64,000 nt of DNA from Ilex aquifolium (Eukaryota > Streptophyta > Magnoliopsida > Aquifoliales > Aquifoliaceae): NCBI GenBank assembly GCA_951799425.1, contig OX637402.1:31836492-31900491 (forward strand). Reading direction: 5' to 3'. Under the pieces are notes generated by a model. It was not told the origin of the DNA, ran no database searches, and saw only the letters and a list, made by a program, of their open reading frames with translations. Positions 1 through 10,530 of the stretch are shown piece by piece (the first letter of the stretch is position 1; the number at the start of each line of letters is the position of its first letter). The translations under genes were made by a program, and so were the position numbers.

Positions 1-1
1 G

Positions 2-145
2 GGAAGGGGTTATCTTGTTGGGACACCTGATGAACTCAAATCGGCGCTTTCTGAAGCTTTTTCTGCACGGAAGCCTGCTGTCATAAACGTTACAATTGAT
101 CCATATGCTGGTGCAGAAAGTGGGAGGATGCAACATAAAAACTGA
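2..145 (+). CDS. HACL: 2-hydroxyacyl-CoA lyase, last exon (partial)
   Basis: The first 47 codons of the window are the C-terminal end of a thiamine-diphosphate enzyme of the 2-hydroxyacyl-CoA lyase / oxalyl-CoA decarboxylase-like family. This enzyme cleaves 2-hydroxyacyl-CoA to formyl-CoA and an aldehyde in fatty-acid alpha-oxidation. The peptide contains GYLVGTPDELKSALSEAFSA, then RKPAVINVTIDPYAGAE and the end SGRMQHKN, stop at 143-145. From memory this matches the C-terminus of Arabidopsis At5g17380. The catalytic and TPP-binding regions lie left of the window. The reading frame is open from base 2, so the exon boundary is not visible. The coding tail from 70 on is repeated in inverted form just downstream, which is unusual. 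Confidence 0.85.
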   Translation, partial: GRGYLVGTPDELKSALSEAFSARKPAVINVTIDPYAGAESGRMQHKN

Positions 146-296
146 GACAAGCTGTAGCAACTTTAATTTTTGGTTGCTTATGCTTCTTTGTTTGAGTGTA
201 TACTCTGTTTGCTTGCCTCAGTTTTTATGCTGCTGCATCTTCCCACTTTCTGCACCAGCATATGGATCAATTGTAACGTTTATGACTGCAGGCTTC
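70..296. repeat. Inverted duplication of the HACL terminal exon (hairpin arms 70-148 and 215-296)
   Basis: Bases 215-296 are the reverse complement of 70-148, which includes the last 25 codons and the stop of the lyase gene. The arms differ only by a few substitutions and one 3-base insertion, so identity is about 95%. The loop is about 66 bases. A transcript reading through would fold into a near-perfect hairpin of about 80 bp. The outer edge of the second arm ends in GGCTTC and runs straight into a 29-bp direct repeat starting GCTTC, so there is microhomology at the junction. Confidence 0.95.
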
Positions 297-320
297 TTTG
301 TTTGAGTGTATACTCTGTTT
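182..320. repeat. 29-bp direct repeat flanking the inverted copy
   Basis: An identical 29-base stretch beginning GCTTCTTTGTTTGAGTG occurs at 182-210 and 292-320, exactly 110 bases apart. The inverted exon copy lies between the two. The arrangement fits a template-switch or microhomology-mediated event in which the 3' flank was duplicated and an inverted exon piece inserted. Confidence 0.95.
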
Positions 321-718
321 CCTTTTTCTGGATGTTGTCTTTTGTGACGCCTTTTGATTGGGTGAATCTAAACCTGTTTTATCATGTGTAATTTATAAAG
401 CTAGGGTGATGGTTGTTGCTGACTACTATCTTGAGCTCGGATATTGATCACCATAGTTCGAGCAAATTTCGAACATGTCTCGTGAGAAATAAGAATGACT
501 AGCTCTTAGGGATATGAAAAGTATTGTACTTGAGATATTTGGGTTATAAGAGACCAAGTTCAGTCACTGAACCACTCCTATAGGTTCAGATAAATTTTCC
601 TTTCGATCAAATGTCATTATTGCTAAGATTTAGGAAAGAACTCCCAATCTAATTTGGAAAGGTTGGCTTCCATGCACATTCAGAAAGACTTAAATATCTT
701 CTCCAACTCCTACTCACT
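321..718. other. 3' flank of HACL, no feature seen
   Basis: Presumed 3' UTR and intergenic DNA. I see no open frame, repeat or RNA gene here. Confidence 0.5.
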
Positions 719-1243
719 TAGGGGTGACAGATTTTGAGACAACACAATAATATGATTTGAAATTGATACGAAATTAGCAGGTTAAGATTAATCATTTTTC
801 AACATAAATTCGCATATGACACGATTTGTTAACACGAATAATAAATAGGTTGGGTTAGTGTCAAACATGAATAATAAAAAATTGACACGATTAACAAATT
901 TAAGTAGTATTATAAAAATAAAATACTAATTTTTTATTATATTTTACCAAATAGTGAATTAATTCTTGTAAAAAAATATTTTACTCTTTTATTATTATTA
1001 TATTTATTAAATTAATTTTTAATTTATAAAAAAAATATGAGCATAAGTTTGATCAAGTAATAATAAAATTTTAGACATAAAATTGAGCGTTAATTTTTTA
1101 TTTATGAGTTATATTGGTCAATACACTACGACACGAAAATAAATAGATTGACACGACATGACACGATTATTTAAATGAGTTGGGGTAGAATTGACTAAGA
1201 TTCGGTCCGAACTATAAATGATCCGACCCGATTGCCACCCCTA
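719..1243. mobile_element. hAT-like non-autonomous element
   Basis: The left end reads TAGGGGTGACAG and the right end, read inward, TAGGGGTGGCAATCG, so the tips are inverted repeats of the TAGGGG type seen in two other elements of this window (30075-30745 and 47294-47425). The interior is AT-rich with repeated ACACGA motifs and no coding capacity. I could not find a convincing 8-bp target duplication, so the copy is probably old. Confidence 0.5.
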
Positions 1244-1463
1244 AACTTAACCCAATAAACGCTGCTTTTTGGAGAAAACACATCCAATTCTAATTAGGAA
1301 AGGTTTGATTTCCAAGCAACTTCAACCCACAAATACTATCCCGCCTATAATCAATTACAAAAAATCTAATTAGGAAAGGTTTGGAAAGTAAAGGATTAGC
1401 ACTAGTATGATCAAGCTAGAACTCCCATTCCTCCTAAAAATCAAAAACCAGTTAGGTTCTCTG

Positions 1464-1471
1464 CTATATAT
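1464..1471 (+). promoter_or_regulatory. TATA box of the B3-domain gene
   Basis: CTATATATG lies about 90 bases before the preferred start codon at 1557. It predicts transcription from near 1495. This argues that the in-frame ATG at 1407 is upstream of the message and is not the true start. Confidence 0.5.
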
Positions 1472-1556
1472 GCATATGGGTTCTTCTTCTCTTTTACTTT
1501 TCAACAATTCCCCCATAACAAACAACAAATTTCTTACTTCGCCATTGACAGATGAT

Positions 1557-2939
1557 ATGACGAAGGGTATTGAGCCCGATCCTTCCCTTGATAAATTCGA
1601 ATGGCTAGTAATGGCTGCGATGATCAAATACGATGAAGAAAAGTTGCAAGAAAGTAGGGTGGAGGATCAGCAGCCACCGCCTGTTACCGGCCAACCCACC
1701 ACGTCCGGTGACGACGAGTCCTCTGAGAAGCCTTCTTTGTCAGGTTCAGTTCTTCAATGTTCCAACAAGGGAAAGAAGCCGATGGTATTAGATGATACAG
1801 ACTTGTATTACAATCAAGATGTCCCTGATGAGTACTTCAATCAGATATTATCTCAGGTGCTTGAGCTTGACCCATCGAAGGTTGAAAGGGCGATGAAAGA
1901 GAAGACATGGGTGAGACCTATTATGATGACAAACCCAATCCTCAAGGGTAAGTCCGAGGCAGAGAAAGAGAACTCATCGACAAGGCCTGTAATGGCATAC
2001 CCAAAGGGTGTGTGCAGAGAAGAGAATGTGAACAGGGAAAGATTGCTAAAGAAAACTCAGGCGAACGAGTTCTTCGCTAGGCCTTTCTCTGGTGTGCTTG
2101 ATATATCGAAGGGTGAAAGGTTGACGAAAGAGAACTCTTCGAAGAGGGCTGTTATGGCATACCCAGATGGTATTTCCAGGGAAGAGGTCCTAAGGAGAGA
2201 GAGATTGCTCAAGAAACCAGTTGTAGAGATCCCACTAAAGATCTCTCCAAAGGGTTTGAAACGACACAAATTTGAATTTGATGACAGTGATGAAGATTAT
2301 AGGGTAAAGAAGAAGAATAAGATCAGCAAGAGTGTGACGAAAAAAGTTACTGATCAGGGTCCAAATCCACCACCCCCATTACCTATTGAATTCAGAGAAC
2401 GTATTTGCGAGATGGGTGGTTCGGAGAAGGACGCAGTGTTGGTGATACAGAAGCTATTGTTTTCGACAGACACAAGTTCTGGTCATAACCGCTTTTCGAT
2501 TCCGTTGAGACAAGTAAGGTCTGAGTTTCTCGACGACTCTGAGAAAAACTACCTTAAAAATCACAACGGGAAGGCTGTGGCTGCCAAGGAAGTGACCTTG
2601 ATTGGCCCCTCGCTTGAAAAGTGGAAAGTAGGGTTCAGGAGGTGGGAGATGAAGAAGGAAACGGGCAAAACTAGCTCATGTTATGTGATAAACTCTACGT
2701 GGAGAATGATTCAGAAAAAGCATGGTCTTAAACCAGGAATGGTTATGCAACTATGGGCGTTTAGGGTTAATGGAGAACTGTGTTTTGCTCTCGTCAAGCT
2801 TCCAAGAGGAGAAGGAGGGGGAGGAGGAGGAGGAGGTGGTGGTGGTGGTGGTAGCAATGGCGATGAAAGTGGTCCAAGTACTGATCATGGTGAAGACAAG
2901 ACATCACCACCTTCTACATCCGAACCAGGGCACTATTAG
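1557..2939 (+). CDS. B3 domain-containing protein (DUF313/REM-like transcription factor)
   Basis: Single-exon gene of 460 residues from ATG 1557. ATG 1407 would add 50 residues but sits upstream of the TATA box. Residues about 295-416 form a plant B3 DNA-binding domain of the At2g31720-like (DUF313) type: EFRERICEMGGSEKDAVLVI, then RFSIPLRQVRSEFL, then MQLWAFRVNGELCFALVKLP. Before it is a basic nuclear-localisation-like stretch (KRHKFE, acidic DDSDEDY, KKKNK). Residues 138-166 and 192-220 are a diverged internal duplication with a 54-residue period (both contain VMAYP and RERLLKK). The C-terminal tail has a run of at least 13 glycines after the domain, from a GGA/GGT repeat, then a Ser/Thr/Pro-rich end. 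Expected to bind DNA in the nucleus; targets are unknown. Members of this family are often rapidly evolving. Confidence 0.85.
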   Translation: MTKGIEPDPSLDKFEWLVMAAMIKYDEEKLQESRVEDQQPPPVTGQPTTSGDDESSEKPSLSGSVLQCSNKGKKPMVLDDTDLYYNQDVPDEYFNQILSQVLELDPSKVERAMKEKTWVRPIMMTNPILKGKSEAEKENSSTRPVMAYPKGVCREENVNRERLLKKTQANEFFARPFSGVLDISKGERLTKENSSKRAVMAYPDGISREEVLRRERLLKKPVVEIPLKISPKGLKRHKFEFDDSDEDYRVKKKNKISKSVTKKVTDQGPNPPPPLPIEFRERICEMGGSEKDAVLVIQKLLFSTDTSSGHNRFSIPLRQVRSEFLDDSEKNYLKNHNGKAVAAKEVTLIGPSLEKWKVGFRRWEMKKETGKTSSCYVINSTWRMIQKKHGLKPGMVMQLWAFRVNGELCFALVKLPRGEGGGGGGGGGGGGGSNGDESGPSTDHGEDKTSPPSTSEPGHY

Positions 2940-4596
2940 GGTTGATTTACTTTTGAACCTATTTGTTTATTTAGCAATTAGAAGTATATATATGAGGCTT
3001 TTTATTTGCAGAACTTCTAGTTTTTAGGTTTCTTCTGAAAAACATGATTTTAATTTCTGCGTAGAACGAACTATGAATGTTTATATTTTCGGTTAATCCA
3101 TGTACAAATCTTTTAAAATCAGAAATCCATTGTGAGTCTTCCATCCGATCTAAATAGCTTAATTAGCTTTGAATTTTAGCATTTTACATCTGTTTTCAAT
3201 TAAATTTTATTTACTATTAACTGAATTTTCATCAAATATTTATGTGCAATCACATACAATTCAGATCGGAGCAGATATTGGCAAGTCTAAAACCCGAATC
3301 CTAGAAATTCAGATTGGAGCAGATTTGTTCATCTGATCAGCCATTGTCTTTAGATTAACAGTGGGCCCTAATATGATCGGGACTAAGTACCAATTTTAGG
3401 ACAATAGTACATAGCATTATATCCATAACATTTTTCCAGCAGTCATCAGCTACCCGAAAGTGAACAGTAACACCATGAGGAGCAGAACAGTAACACCATT
3501 GATCGTACGTAGCATACTAATTATGTTGATCTTAATAGCACATTAATCTTTGGAAAAGTGTAGTAAACCTTAAAGAGCAGAAGATATGGAAAAGGGAAAT
3601 AGAACAATTAAAAACATCGTACTTCCTTGGCTCCAATGAAACTATACATGCAAAAACAATGAAATTACTGCAGGTTAAAGATGTTATTGCAAGTTGCTAT
3701 GGAGGTCAGCATTAGCAGATGTAGTAATTGTAAGAGGGAAGTTAAAAGTAGAGTGCCATCGAACTGGTATTCATCATGTTCTATTGCAGCTTATGGAATG
3801 GAAGAATCTCTGATTCCAACTACACTGCATGAAAAATATGTAAAACTGAAGCTAATTGCCCAATTGATCTAAATCATTGGTTTGCAGGGACATATAGAGA
3901 TTTGGATGAACCCGAGATCGAAACAGCAAGTTGTAGTGATCACCTTGCCTCTTATATGATGAAACTATTCTTAATGCTTTCTTCACCACTTCATCTTGCT
4001 CCAAGAAAGTAAGAACAAGCAAGAACACATAGTTTGAAACAAGAAATGATGCAGTTTGTTTGTTCTATATCATCATATCAAATGTTGAACAAATTGAAAT
4101 AAAGTGAAGAGAGAGAAATAACATGATGACTCTTGTACTTTGGCCAGTCATGAATGATATTTGACCTAGTTAATGTACAGTATTAACGTACTCAGATTTC
4201 AAAGTTAATCTGATTATGTCACTATGGAAATGCATATTACACTGTCATATGGACTCAATGGATCGATGTGCAGGGTAGTATTCACCCATTTACCATTTTT
4301 GACTTGTCTATGGAATCTGTAACCAATACCTTCTGTTCTTCAACTTTTGCTTATGTTAGCAGTTTGGTTGGTGAATGGAAATTGAAAGTTCTGCATCAAA
4401 ACGGAGATTGAGGCTTTTGCCTTATTTTTTATTTTTTTTGTGGCAGAGTGAGTTGTTAATAACCTTCCTGTGCACCTTAACATCTGCAATTACATGTTTT
4501 TTAGTTTATAATCTGAAATTACACGTTGAGATTGCTTCAGTAGCCCCCTAAATAAGTGTGTGCATAACTAGCGATGAGCATGTGGATCAGTATTAT
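2940..4596. other. Intergenic, no gene recognised
   Basis: 3' flank of the B3 gene and AT-rich DNA. Short open frames (for example 3681-3872) show no family resemblance. Two short local repeats occur: GGAGCAGAT near 3268 and 3318, and GAACAGTAACACCAT near 3463 and 3487. Confidence 0.5.
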
Positions 4597-4598
4597 TC

Positions 4599-4629
<31 letters not shown>

Positions 4630-4660
4630 CCCCCCCCCAAAAAAAAAAAAAAAAAAAAAA
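4599..4660. repeat. Compound simple repeat (CT)n, C12, A22
   Basis: A CT dinucleotide run to about 4622 is followed by 12 C and then 22 A residues. A microsatellite; length is probably variable between individuals. Confidence 0.95.
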
Positions 4661-5089
4661 CACGCACACATACCGGATGTACAAAAGAATCTTTGATCTT
4701 TATATCTGTAAATTGATTTGAAGTAAGCTTCTTAATTGGCTGAGTTTAGGGCTTGTCAACTTCTATCTTTGCTTGGATTGAAATGCATGGCACAGGTTCC
4801 TTCCCGACTTCTACTGAGTAATGATTTTCATTGGATGCGATAACAAAAAGAATTTACTAGCAAAAATACATGCCAAACAACTAAGGAAAGGATAAAAGGA
4901 AAAGTACAGAACCCTAATTAAAAAGAGGAAAATTGGAAGATGTCACTCTTAATTTCTTTTATCAAGTGGGCTAAAGAATTGGGAGTGTTCTTGTAAATCC
5001 ACCATGTATGGATCAAATATGAACCCATAAAAGAGCTAAAAAGTAAACATAGAGCATGCTAGAGGAGCTGCAAGTAAGGAACATGCTAG

Positions 5090-5272
5090 CTAGTAAGGTG
5101 GTGGATGGGGATGCCTAGGTGGAGATGGTCCATAGGGATCAAAGTGTGATGGCGGAGGTGGACCGGGAGATCCAGGCTGAGGTGGTGCATTAGGTGGTGG
5201 GGGTGGTTCGGGTGGTCCAGGAGGTGGAGTGTAAGGCGGGGAGGGAAACTCGAACCGACACCCTTTTGGTGT
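5090..5272 (-). pseudogene. Proline-rich ORF fragment
   Basis: On the minus strand an open frame of 60 residues ends at TAG 5090-5092 and contains YTPPPGPPEPPPPPNAPPQP, then a stretch ending HPHPPPY. Composition is that of an extensin-like or proline-rich cell-wall protein tail. It has no ATG, an in-frame stop sits just upstream (5273-5275), and no signal peptide or second exon is visible. The upstream minus-strand GGTTCGAG also resembles a pol III B box, so part of this could be SINE-derived. I treat it as a gene scrap of unknown origin. Confidence 0.35.
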
Positions 5273-6361
5273 TCATGTTCAGGTAGAGTGGATTGCCACT
5301 TCGGTAGACCTGTAGTTTATGAATTGGTGGTTCAAAAAGTACAGAGATCATCTTAATCGTAAAGACTTCAAATAGTATTTCGTAATTTTGACATCACACT
5401 ATAAAAAGTAATTGAGATCATCATATGTTATGTTTGGTTTGCAGGAATGAAAATTCATTCCCATTCCTAAGGATAGCTAATCCCACAAATAATGGGATTA
5501 GGTCCATTTCCACCGGCAAGTGACAGCCGGACAAAGTAAAAGTCGATTGCTGCTCTCCCTCCCTTCTTGATTGCCGTTGCTTAGTCAGATTCCTTCTCTT
5601 CTCATTTTATCACATCTTCTCTTCTTCCTCACTAACGCCCATAGGAATTCACCCCTGTACTCATCCCCTCCCAGGTGCTCCGCCATGTCTGTGTCGCCGA
5701 GATGGGAGGTTTCGTGGTTGGAGAAGTGTTTGTTGGTGTAAAATGCGAAGTTGGCATCTTTGTGAAAGTGTTTGTTTGGATCGATTGGGGCGGTGGAGTC
5801 GAAGAGGCAGAATATTAGAGACAGAAAAGAAACAACGAATCTCAGATAATTTGTTCATAAATTTTGTCGGTAGTTTACCGATCCCACTTCAAATTTTATG
5901 ATTTGGGATTTTTTTTTTCCTTTTCAAATATGAGTTTGCCTCTTCAAAACACTTTGATTTTATTTCTTAGATTTGTTTTTTTTCTAATTCTAGATTTGGA
6001 ACTAGCTCTTTATGCATATGAGACCACTCTCACTTGTAATTGGCAAAAACACTACACAATAGACCAGGACCTGCTCTTGTTTTTCGTTTATCTGGTAGTG
6101 TGCTAAAAAACCAGGAAAGCTTTGTGGGCACTGATTTGTTTTTATAACGTTCTCGCGAGGAAATGACATTTTATTAATGCAGAGTCAATTTGTTCTTTTG
6201 TGTAATCCTATAATGTGGTCTAAGTTGGTTTCCTGTTATATACATGAGTGTTGCATACCAAGTGTTTGATTGTTTGCTTATTCAGCGATCTCCTAGTCTT
6301 TCTCTTTACTATTTAAAGCTAAAAAACTACGGTTCCCTGCGAATTTGAACTGAATTTTATG

Positions 6362-6475
6362 AAAGCTTTGACTAATGGATCTTTGGTCCAATGGTACTCC
6401 CTACCTTGTGAAAATTTTGACTTCTTAAGGTTAAAGGTTCAAGTCCCCTTCCCCCCTCCCCTTCCCAAAAAAAAA
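6362..6475 (+). mobile_element. SINE with 14-bp target duplication
   Basis: A tRNA-like pol III promoter is present: A box region TGGTCCAATGG and B box GGTTCAAGTCCCC. A C/T-rich stretch and a poly(A) tail follow. The element is flanked by AACTGAATTTTATG at 6348-6361 and 6476-6489, a 14-bp target duplication typical of LINE-driven retroposition. It is about 114 bp long. Confidence 0.9.
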
Positions 6476-7110
6476 AACTGAATTTTATGTGGGTAATTGA
6501 ATATAGTGTTGGTTGTTAACAAATTGCTTACTTAAGATCATTGGCATTGTAAGTGGAGAAGAGGTAACATTCAAATTTATAATCAGCTAATATCTGATGA
6601 GATTTTGTTAGCTTTTCTCACATACTTGGCAATACATTCTGACCATCTACGATGGGTAAAACTGCTTTGTGCTCCCCTACAGAATCCTGCACCTTTTGAG
6701 TTGCCTATGTATCGAAATGAATGTTTCTTTCAAACCGCATAGAGAAATATTGCGCTGAGTTACTCAGTTGAAATTGTCTTTTTTTTGTTGTAAGTCCCAA
6801 AATTGATATTCACTCTGTTTCACCACTATATCTCTGCAATATGATCCTAAACCCGATGTCATAACACACTTTACAATATGACTCAGGCTCCATGAAAGAC
6901 TTATCAAAAATCTTCCATGTAGTTTGTTATACGGTTGGGTTATATCTTATGAATTAATAAGAGAATGCTAACTACATTTTGTTTATGTTCCTCTTGTGGA
7001 ATCATTGTGTACGGACTGATTATTATACTACTAGAAGGGAATGATCTCTAGTAGTTAATGGACCCCTTTTGAAATAGATTTCTGCTTTGTGCTTTCCTTT
7101 TCTTTTGTAG

Positions 7111-7483
7111 GTGCCATCTGGGGCTTGAACTACTCAAATCCAGTGGTGAAGGAAGTGATTCCATCCTTAAAACTCTCTGGCATCACTCGGATGCTATTAT
7201 GTGCTGTTCTTTGAAGGTGTGCACTTTAAGTTCGTATTCCTTTGAAATACGTCCCATGCTTATGCATGCCACCACTAAAATTCAAAAGGGGGGTTGCTAA
7301 ATGCTTATGACCGCATGACCATTTTAAGCTAAACTTCCAGAGATCTTTATTCTTGTAATAGCACACTACCATTTCAGTTAACTTGAGTTCAAATTAATGC
7401 AGGCCTTGCCAGTATTCACTTTTGCAAACCAGGCCGATCTTGATATGCTCGAGACAACATATTGGTTGCACTTCAAGAGATAA
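7111..7483 (+). pseudogene. HD-ZIP III MEKHLA-domain fragment (pseudogene, two exons)
   Basis: Exon A (7111-7216) follows TTTTGTAG and ends before GTGTGC. It encodes CHLGLELLKSSGEGSDSILK, then TLWHHSDAIMCCSLK. Exon B (from 7403, after TAATGCAG) encodes ALPVFTFANQADLDMLETT. Together they match the MEKHLA domain near the C-terminus of class III homeodomain-leucine zipper proteins (ATHB15/ATHB8/REVOLUTA group). After LETT two extra bases shift the frame, giving a stop at 7481-7483, and the original frame also soon meets TGA. The intron is kept, so this is a genomic DNA copy and not a processed one. No homeodomain, zipper or START region is nearby. It cannot make a functional transcription factor. 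Confidence 0.85.
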
Positions 7484-8321
7484 CTTGAGGGAATTTATGA
7501 ATAAGCGATAAAATCCTGGCTCCGTCCCTGATTGTCAAGATGGAGTTGTGAATGATCATAAAAGACAAGTCTTTTTTTGGGACTAGTAATATGATTTGGT
7601 ATTATATTTGGGAAGGTAAACCGAATGTAATTTTTTTAAATTGGATGGCAACTATAAGTGACAAAGTTAGTGATGAATGATAGGTTTTATTTTTGTTATT
7701 ATGGATGTTCATGTAAATCAAATTATTTTTGTTGATTCCATGTATTAAAGTTTAATTTATATGCCAACTTTTATTTATTAAAATAGAGTGGAATAAATTT
7801 ATAGTTGTTTTTTTGGTATGATTTTATGCGTTGTATGTTCCATCGAATTTGTAGGTGATTTAATAAATAGAAATCTAAATAGAGTGAAATATTTTCTCGT
7901 AAAAGTTAGTTTTATACTAAGTAAATTATTTTACCTGGAAAAATGTTTTTCTCTCATTATTTCTTGATATTTTTGACAACTAACTAAAATAGGAGTGTGG
8001 GGATTGTACATTTTTAATTTGTTTGTCAAGTTTTAAAATTAATAGGAATATTTATTATAATGGATGATGTTACACAAATTAAGTTGAAATTTTATAGTAA
8101 AAAAAAAAATTATTTTGTTTAAATTTCATTCCATTTGAGTATTCTAAATTTCATTTCATTTCACTCCAATAATAATTATCGTATCCAAACGTTAGAATAG
8201 AATGTGCATTTCATTTTAGGACTTAATCTCAAGTAATTGCAATGTTTAATGCATATTTTATTTCATTGTTAAGTTAATTTCATTCTCGCTTAAAAACATT
8301 ATTACAAACCAAACATAACAT

Positions 8322-10389
8322 AAGGATAAGCCCCACCTACAATAACACACCACGACAAAACACCCCCAACAAAGAGGACATCAACAAAGGGTCGGTTTGT
8401 AAGATGTAGTTTTTTTTTTTTTTTTGTTCTTTTTTTTTTTTTGTGGCGTTTTGATTAATTTGAGAAATTTAAATTTTTTTTGAAATCTAACCTACTAATT
8501 TGAGTGAGTAGAAATATTTAGGGAAACGTTGATAGGTGAAAAATCACAAGCAAATTATATTTTTTATTTGAATATTAGATTTATAATTTTGCTATGGACA
8601 TCAATTTTTTTTTTAATCAACTGATGTGACACCATTTATCACCATAAATAAAAGGAGCCAATTAATATCTGATGGTTTTTGATGAAATACATCTGTTAGA
8701 ACTTTAAATTTTAGTAAAAAAAACTTGGTAAACGTTAGTATTTTTGACAAGAACTAAGTATAAAAGGGTCAATCCAAATTTCTAGAATTTCTTCTTTCAA
8801 TTCTTTTGCCTATCATACGAGGGAGGGGGTTGAAAAAGTTCTGAAAAATATGGCTGGATCGAATAGAATTTTTATATTTAGACACTTTTTACGCGACAGG
8901 AAAGGGACAGGAGGCTCTATCCGAGAAAGAGAGGGGCGGTCTGGGTCTCCGGCCTATAAAGCTCATAAATTAAGCAGTTGTAGGTCATAAAAGATAGTGT
9001 AATAAAGCATAAAAAAAATCAAGAGTCTCGAACCAATAAAGACTAAAGAGATTAACTCAAGAACAAATTTCATTAAGAGCTCCATTCTAGAATTCAAATA
9101 GAATTACTAATTCCTTGGCTTTCTTACAGAAAGAGGCTAGTTGTTTCATCAAACTATATAATTATACACCCTTTACTTGTTTTATCAAGAAATACCCATG
9201 TTCAGTTAAAACAAGATTTGGCCAATATCCAATCTGTCTCTGAGAAATTGCCAAAAAAATAGACAAGAACATAGCCTGCAAGTTTGAAAAACCAACTTTT
9301 CAAATAGATGGAGTACTGTTTGTTTGAAAGTTTTCTCCCCTTTTAATCTCTCCATCTTCACGGCAGCAACCATACGGACCATGGTCGAAAATGGAAGTTG
9401 TGTAGGTGTTGATAGACTCAACCAAATCACAAAATTAATAGCATAGTTTTTCGCTACATGTTTTGATGTATATGATTGTGTCCTTGTTCATGCACCAGAA
9501 TTAGATATAAATATAACAGCAAGAAGAAAAAATCAAAGATTTATGGGAGACACATCTGATTAACTTCACTTGGCAAGAAAAAAGAAGAAGATCTAATTGC
9601 TTCTTTTATGTTGCGTAAACCATTAGAATTTCAAACGATAAAGAAAACATTATAATAAATGCAACAATTTGAATATGAAACTATCTGAGATAGAAAGATT
9701 TCATCTTTCAAGTCTGAGTCCATATGCAACGAACGAGTCCATTAGACAAGTTGAGTATAGAATACAGTATCAAACAAAGCAGGCTCAAGTAATCGAGCAA
9801 GACGAACCATCTTCATGTAGTCACTTCAGCTTAAGAATCCCACAAATTTTGGTACTGATCAATGGATTAGCTTGGTTGTCAAGGAATGTCCATAGCTTGA
9901 AGGCATCCTAGGTTCCCCAAGTACTCTGGAAAGTTAAAAGAACAAACTTTAAGCACCGATTGAATACTACACACACACACATATAATTACCTTGGTAGTC
10001 ACTCACCAACATCATTTGATATCTAGTTAAATTTCCGGAGGCCTACTTGCAATATTAAAAGTGTTTGTGGATCTCGGAGCTTTTTCTTTTCTTTTTTATT
10101 ACATATCATATACATACAATTTAGAATGCAAAGCTTACATATATATTAACCTAACCGTAATGAACGAGTTTAAGAAGAAACCCTTAGATTTAATACGTGT
10201 TTTGGTGAAAATCCTACACTTTAATCCGTATCCTACGTAGAGATCCCTTCAAATCCTTGTGTTTTCTTATTCTCTCTCACTCTCTAGAGCTTTTCTAGGG
10301 TTAATGGCGGATGAAACTAATCTAAGGGGCATCTTTAGGATATTTATAGGGTCAACATCTGAACAGGAATAGCGAGCCTGATTATTATT
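8322..10389. other. Intergenic, no gene recognised
   Basis: AT-rich DNA with poly(T) runs near 8409-8442 and a short (AC)n near 9969. Open frames at 9206-9430 (-) and 9669-9911 (+) have no recognisable family or supporting splice or promoter context. Confidence 0.5.
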
Positions 10390-10530
10390 AAAATTACACT
10401 GGCATTCGAACAGAAGATTGGCATTCGAACATAACTTCGAACGTGACTTGGCGTTCGAATGTCGCTAATTCTCAATATCTCAATTTCTATCTGGCACCAA
10501 AGTACTGTGACTACCTGACATTCGAATGCA
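10390..10530. repeat. Cluster of five TTCGAA motifs
   Basis: The palindrome TTCGAA occurs at 10405, 10424, 10437, 10454 and 10521, mostly inside a GGCATTCGAAC-type word. This degenerate repetition suggests the remnant of a retrotransposon LTR or other repeat, but I see no ends. Confidence 0.5.

Larger units (their letters stand above)
5424..8321. mobile_element. Candidate TIR element enclosing a SINE and an HD-ZIP III fragment
   Basis: An 18-bp perfect inverted repeat, TATGTTATGTTTGGTTTG, is at 5424-5441 and (reverse) at 8304-8321. The inner flanks are both GAATGAAA/CATTTC-rich, as in PIF/Harbinger- or mariner-like plant elements. There is no transposase. No clear target duplication can be assigned; a TA dinucleotide is at each end. 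Inside are a SINE (6362-6475) and an exon-intron-exon piece of an HD-ZIP III gene (7111-7483). It could be a gene-capturing element or two unrelated ends. Confidence 0.45.

Noticed and set aside
719-1243. 8-bp target duplication for the first hAT-like element
   Set aside because: TACTCACT and AACTTAAC do not match well enough.
1407-1556. Upstream ATG extension of the B3 protein
   Set aside because: It lies before a good TATA box at about 1464, and the added 50 residues resemble leader sequence.
9780-9960. Minus-strand FPEYLGNLGCLQAMDIP, reminiscent of a leucine-rich repeat
   Set aside because: A single possible repeat followed by stops; too short to call an LRR pseudogene.
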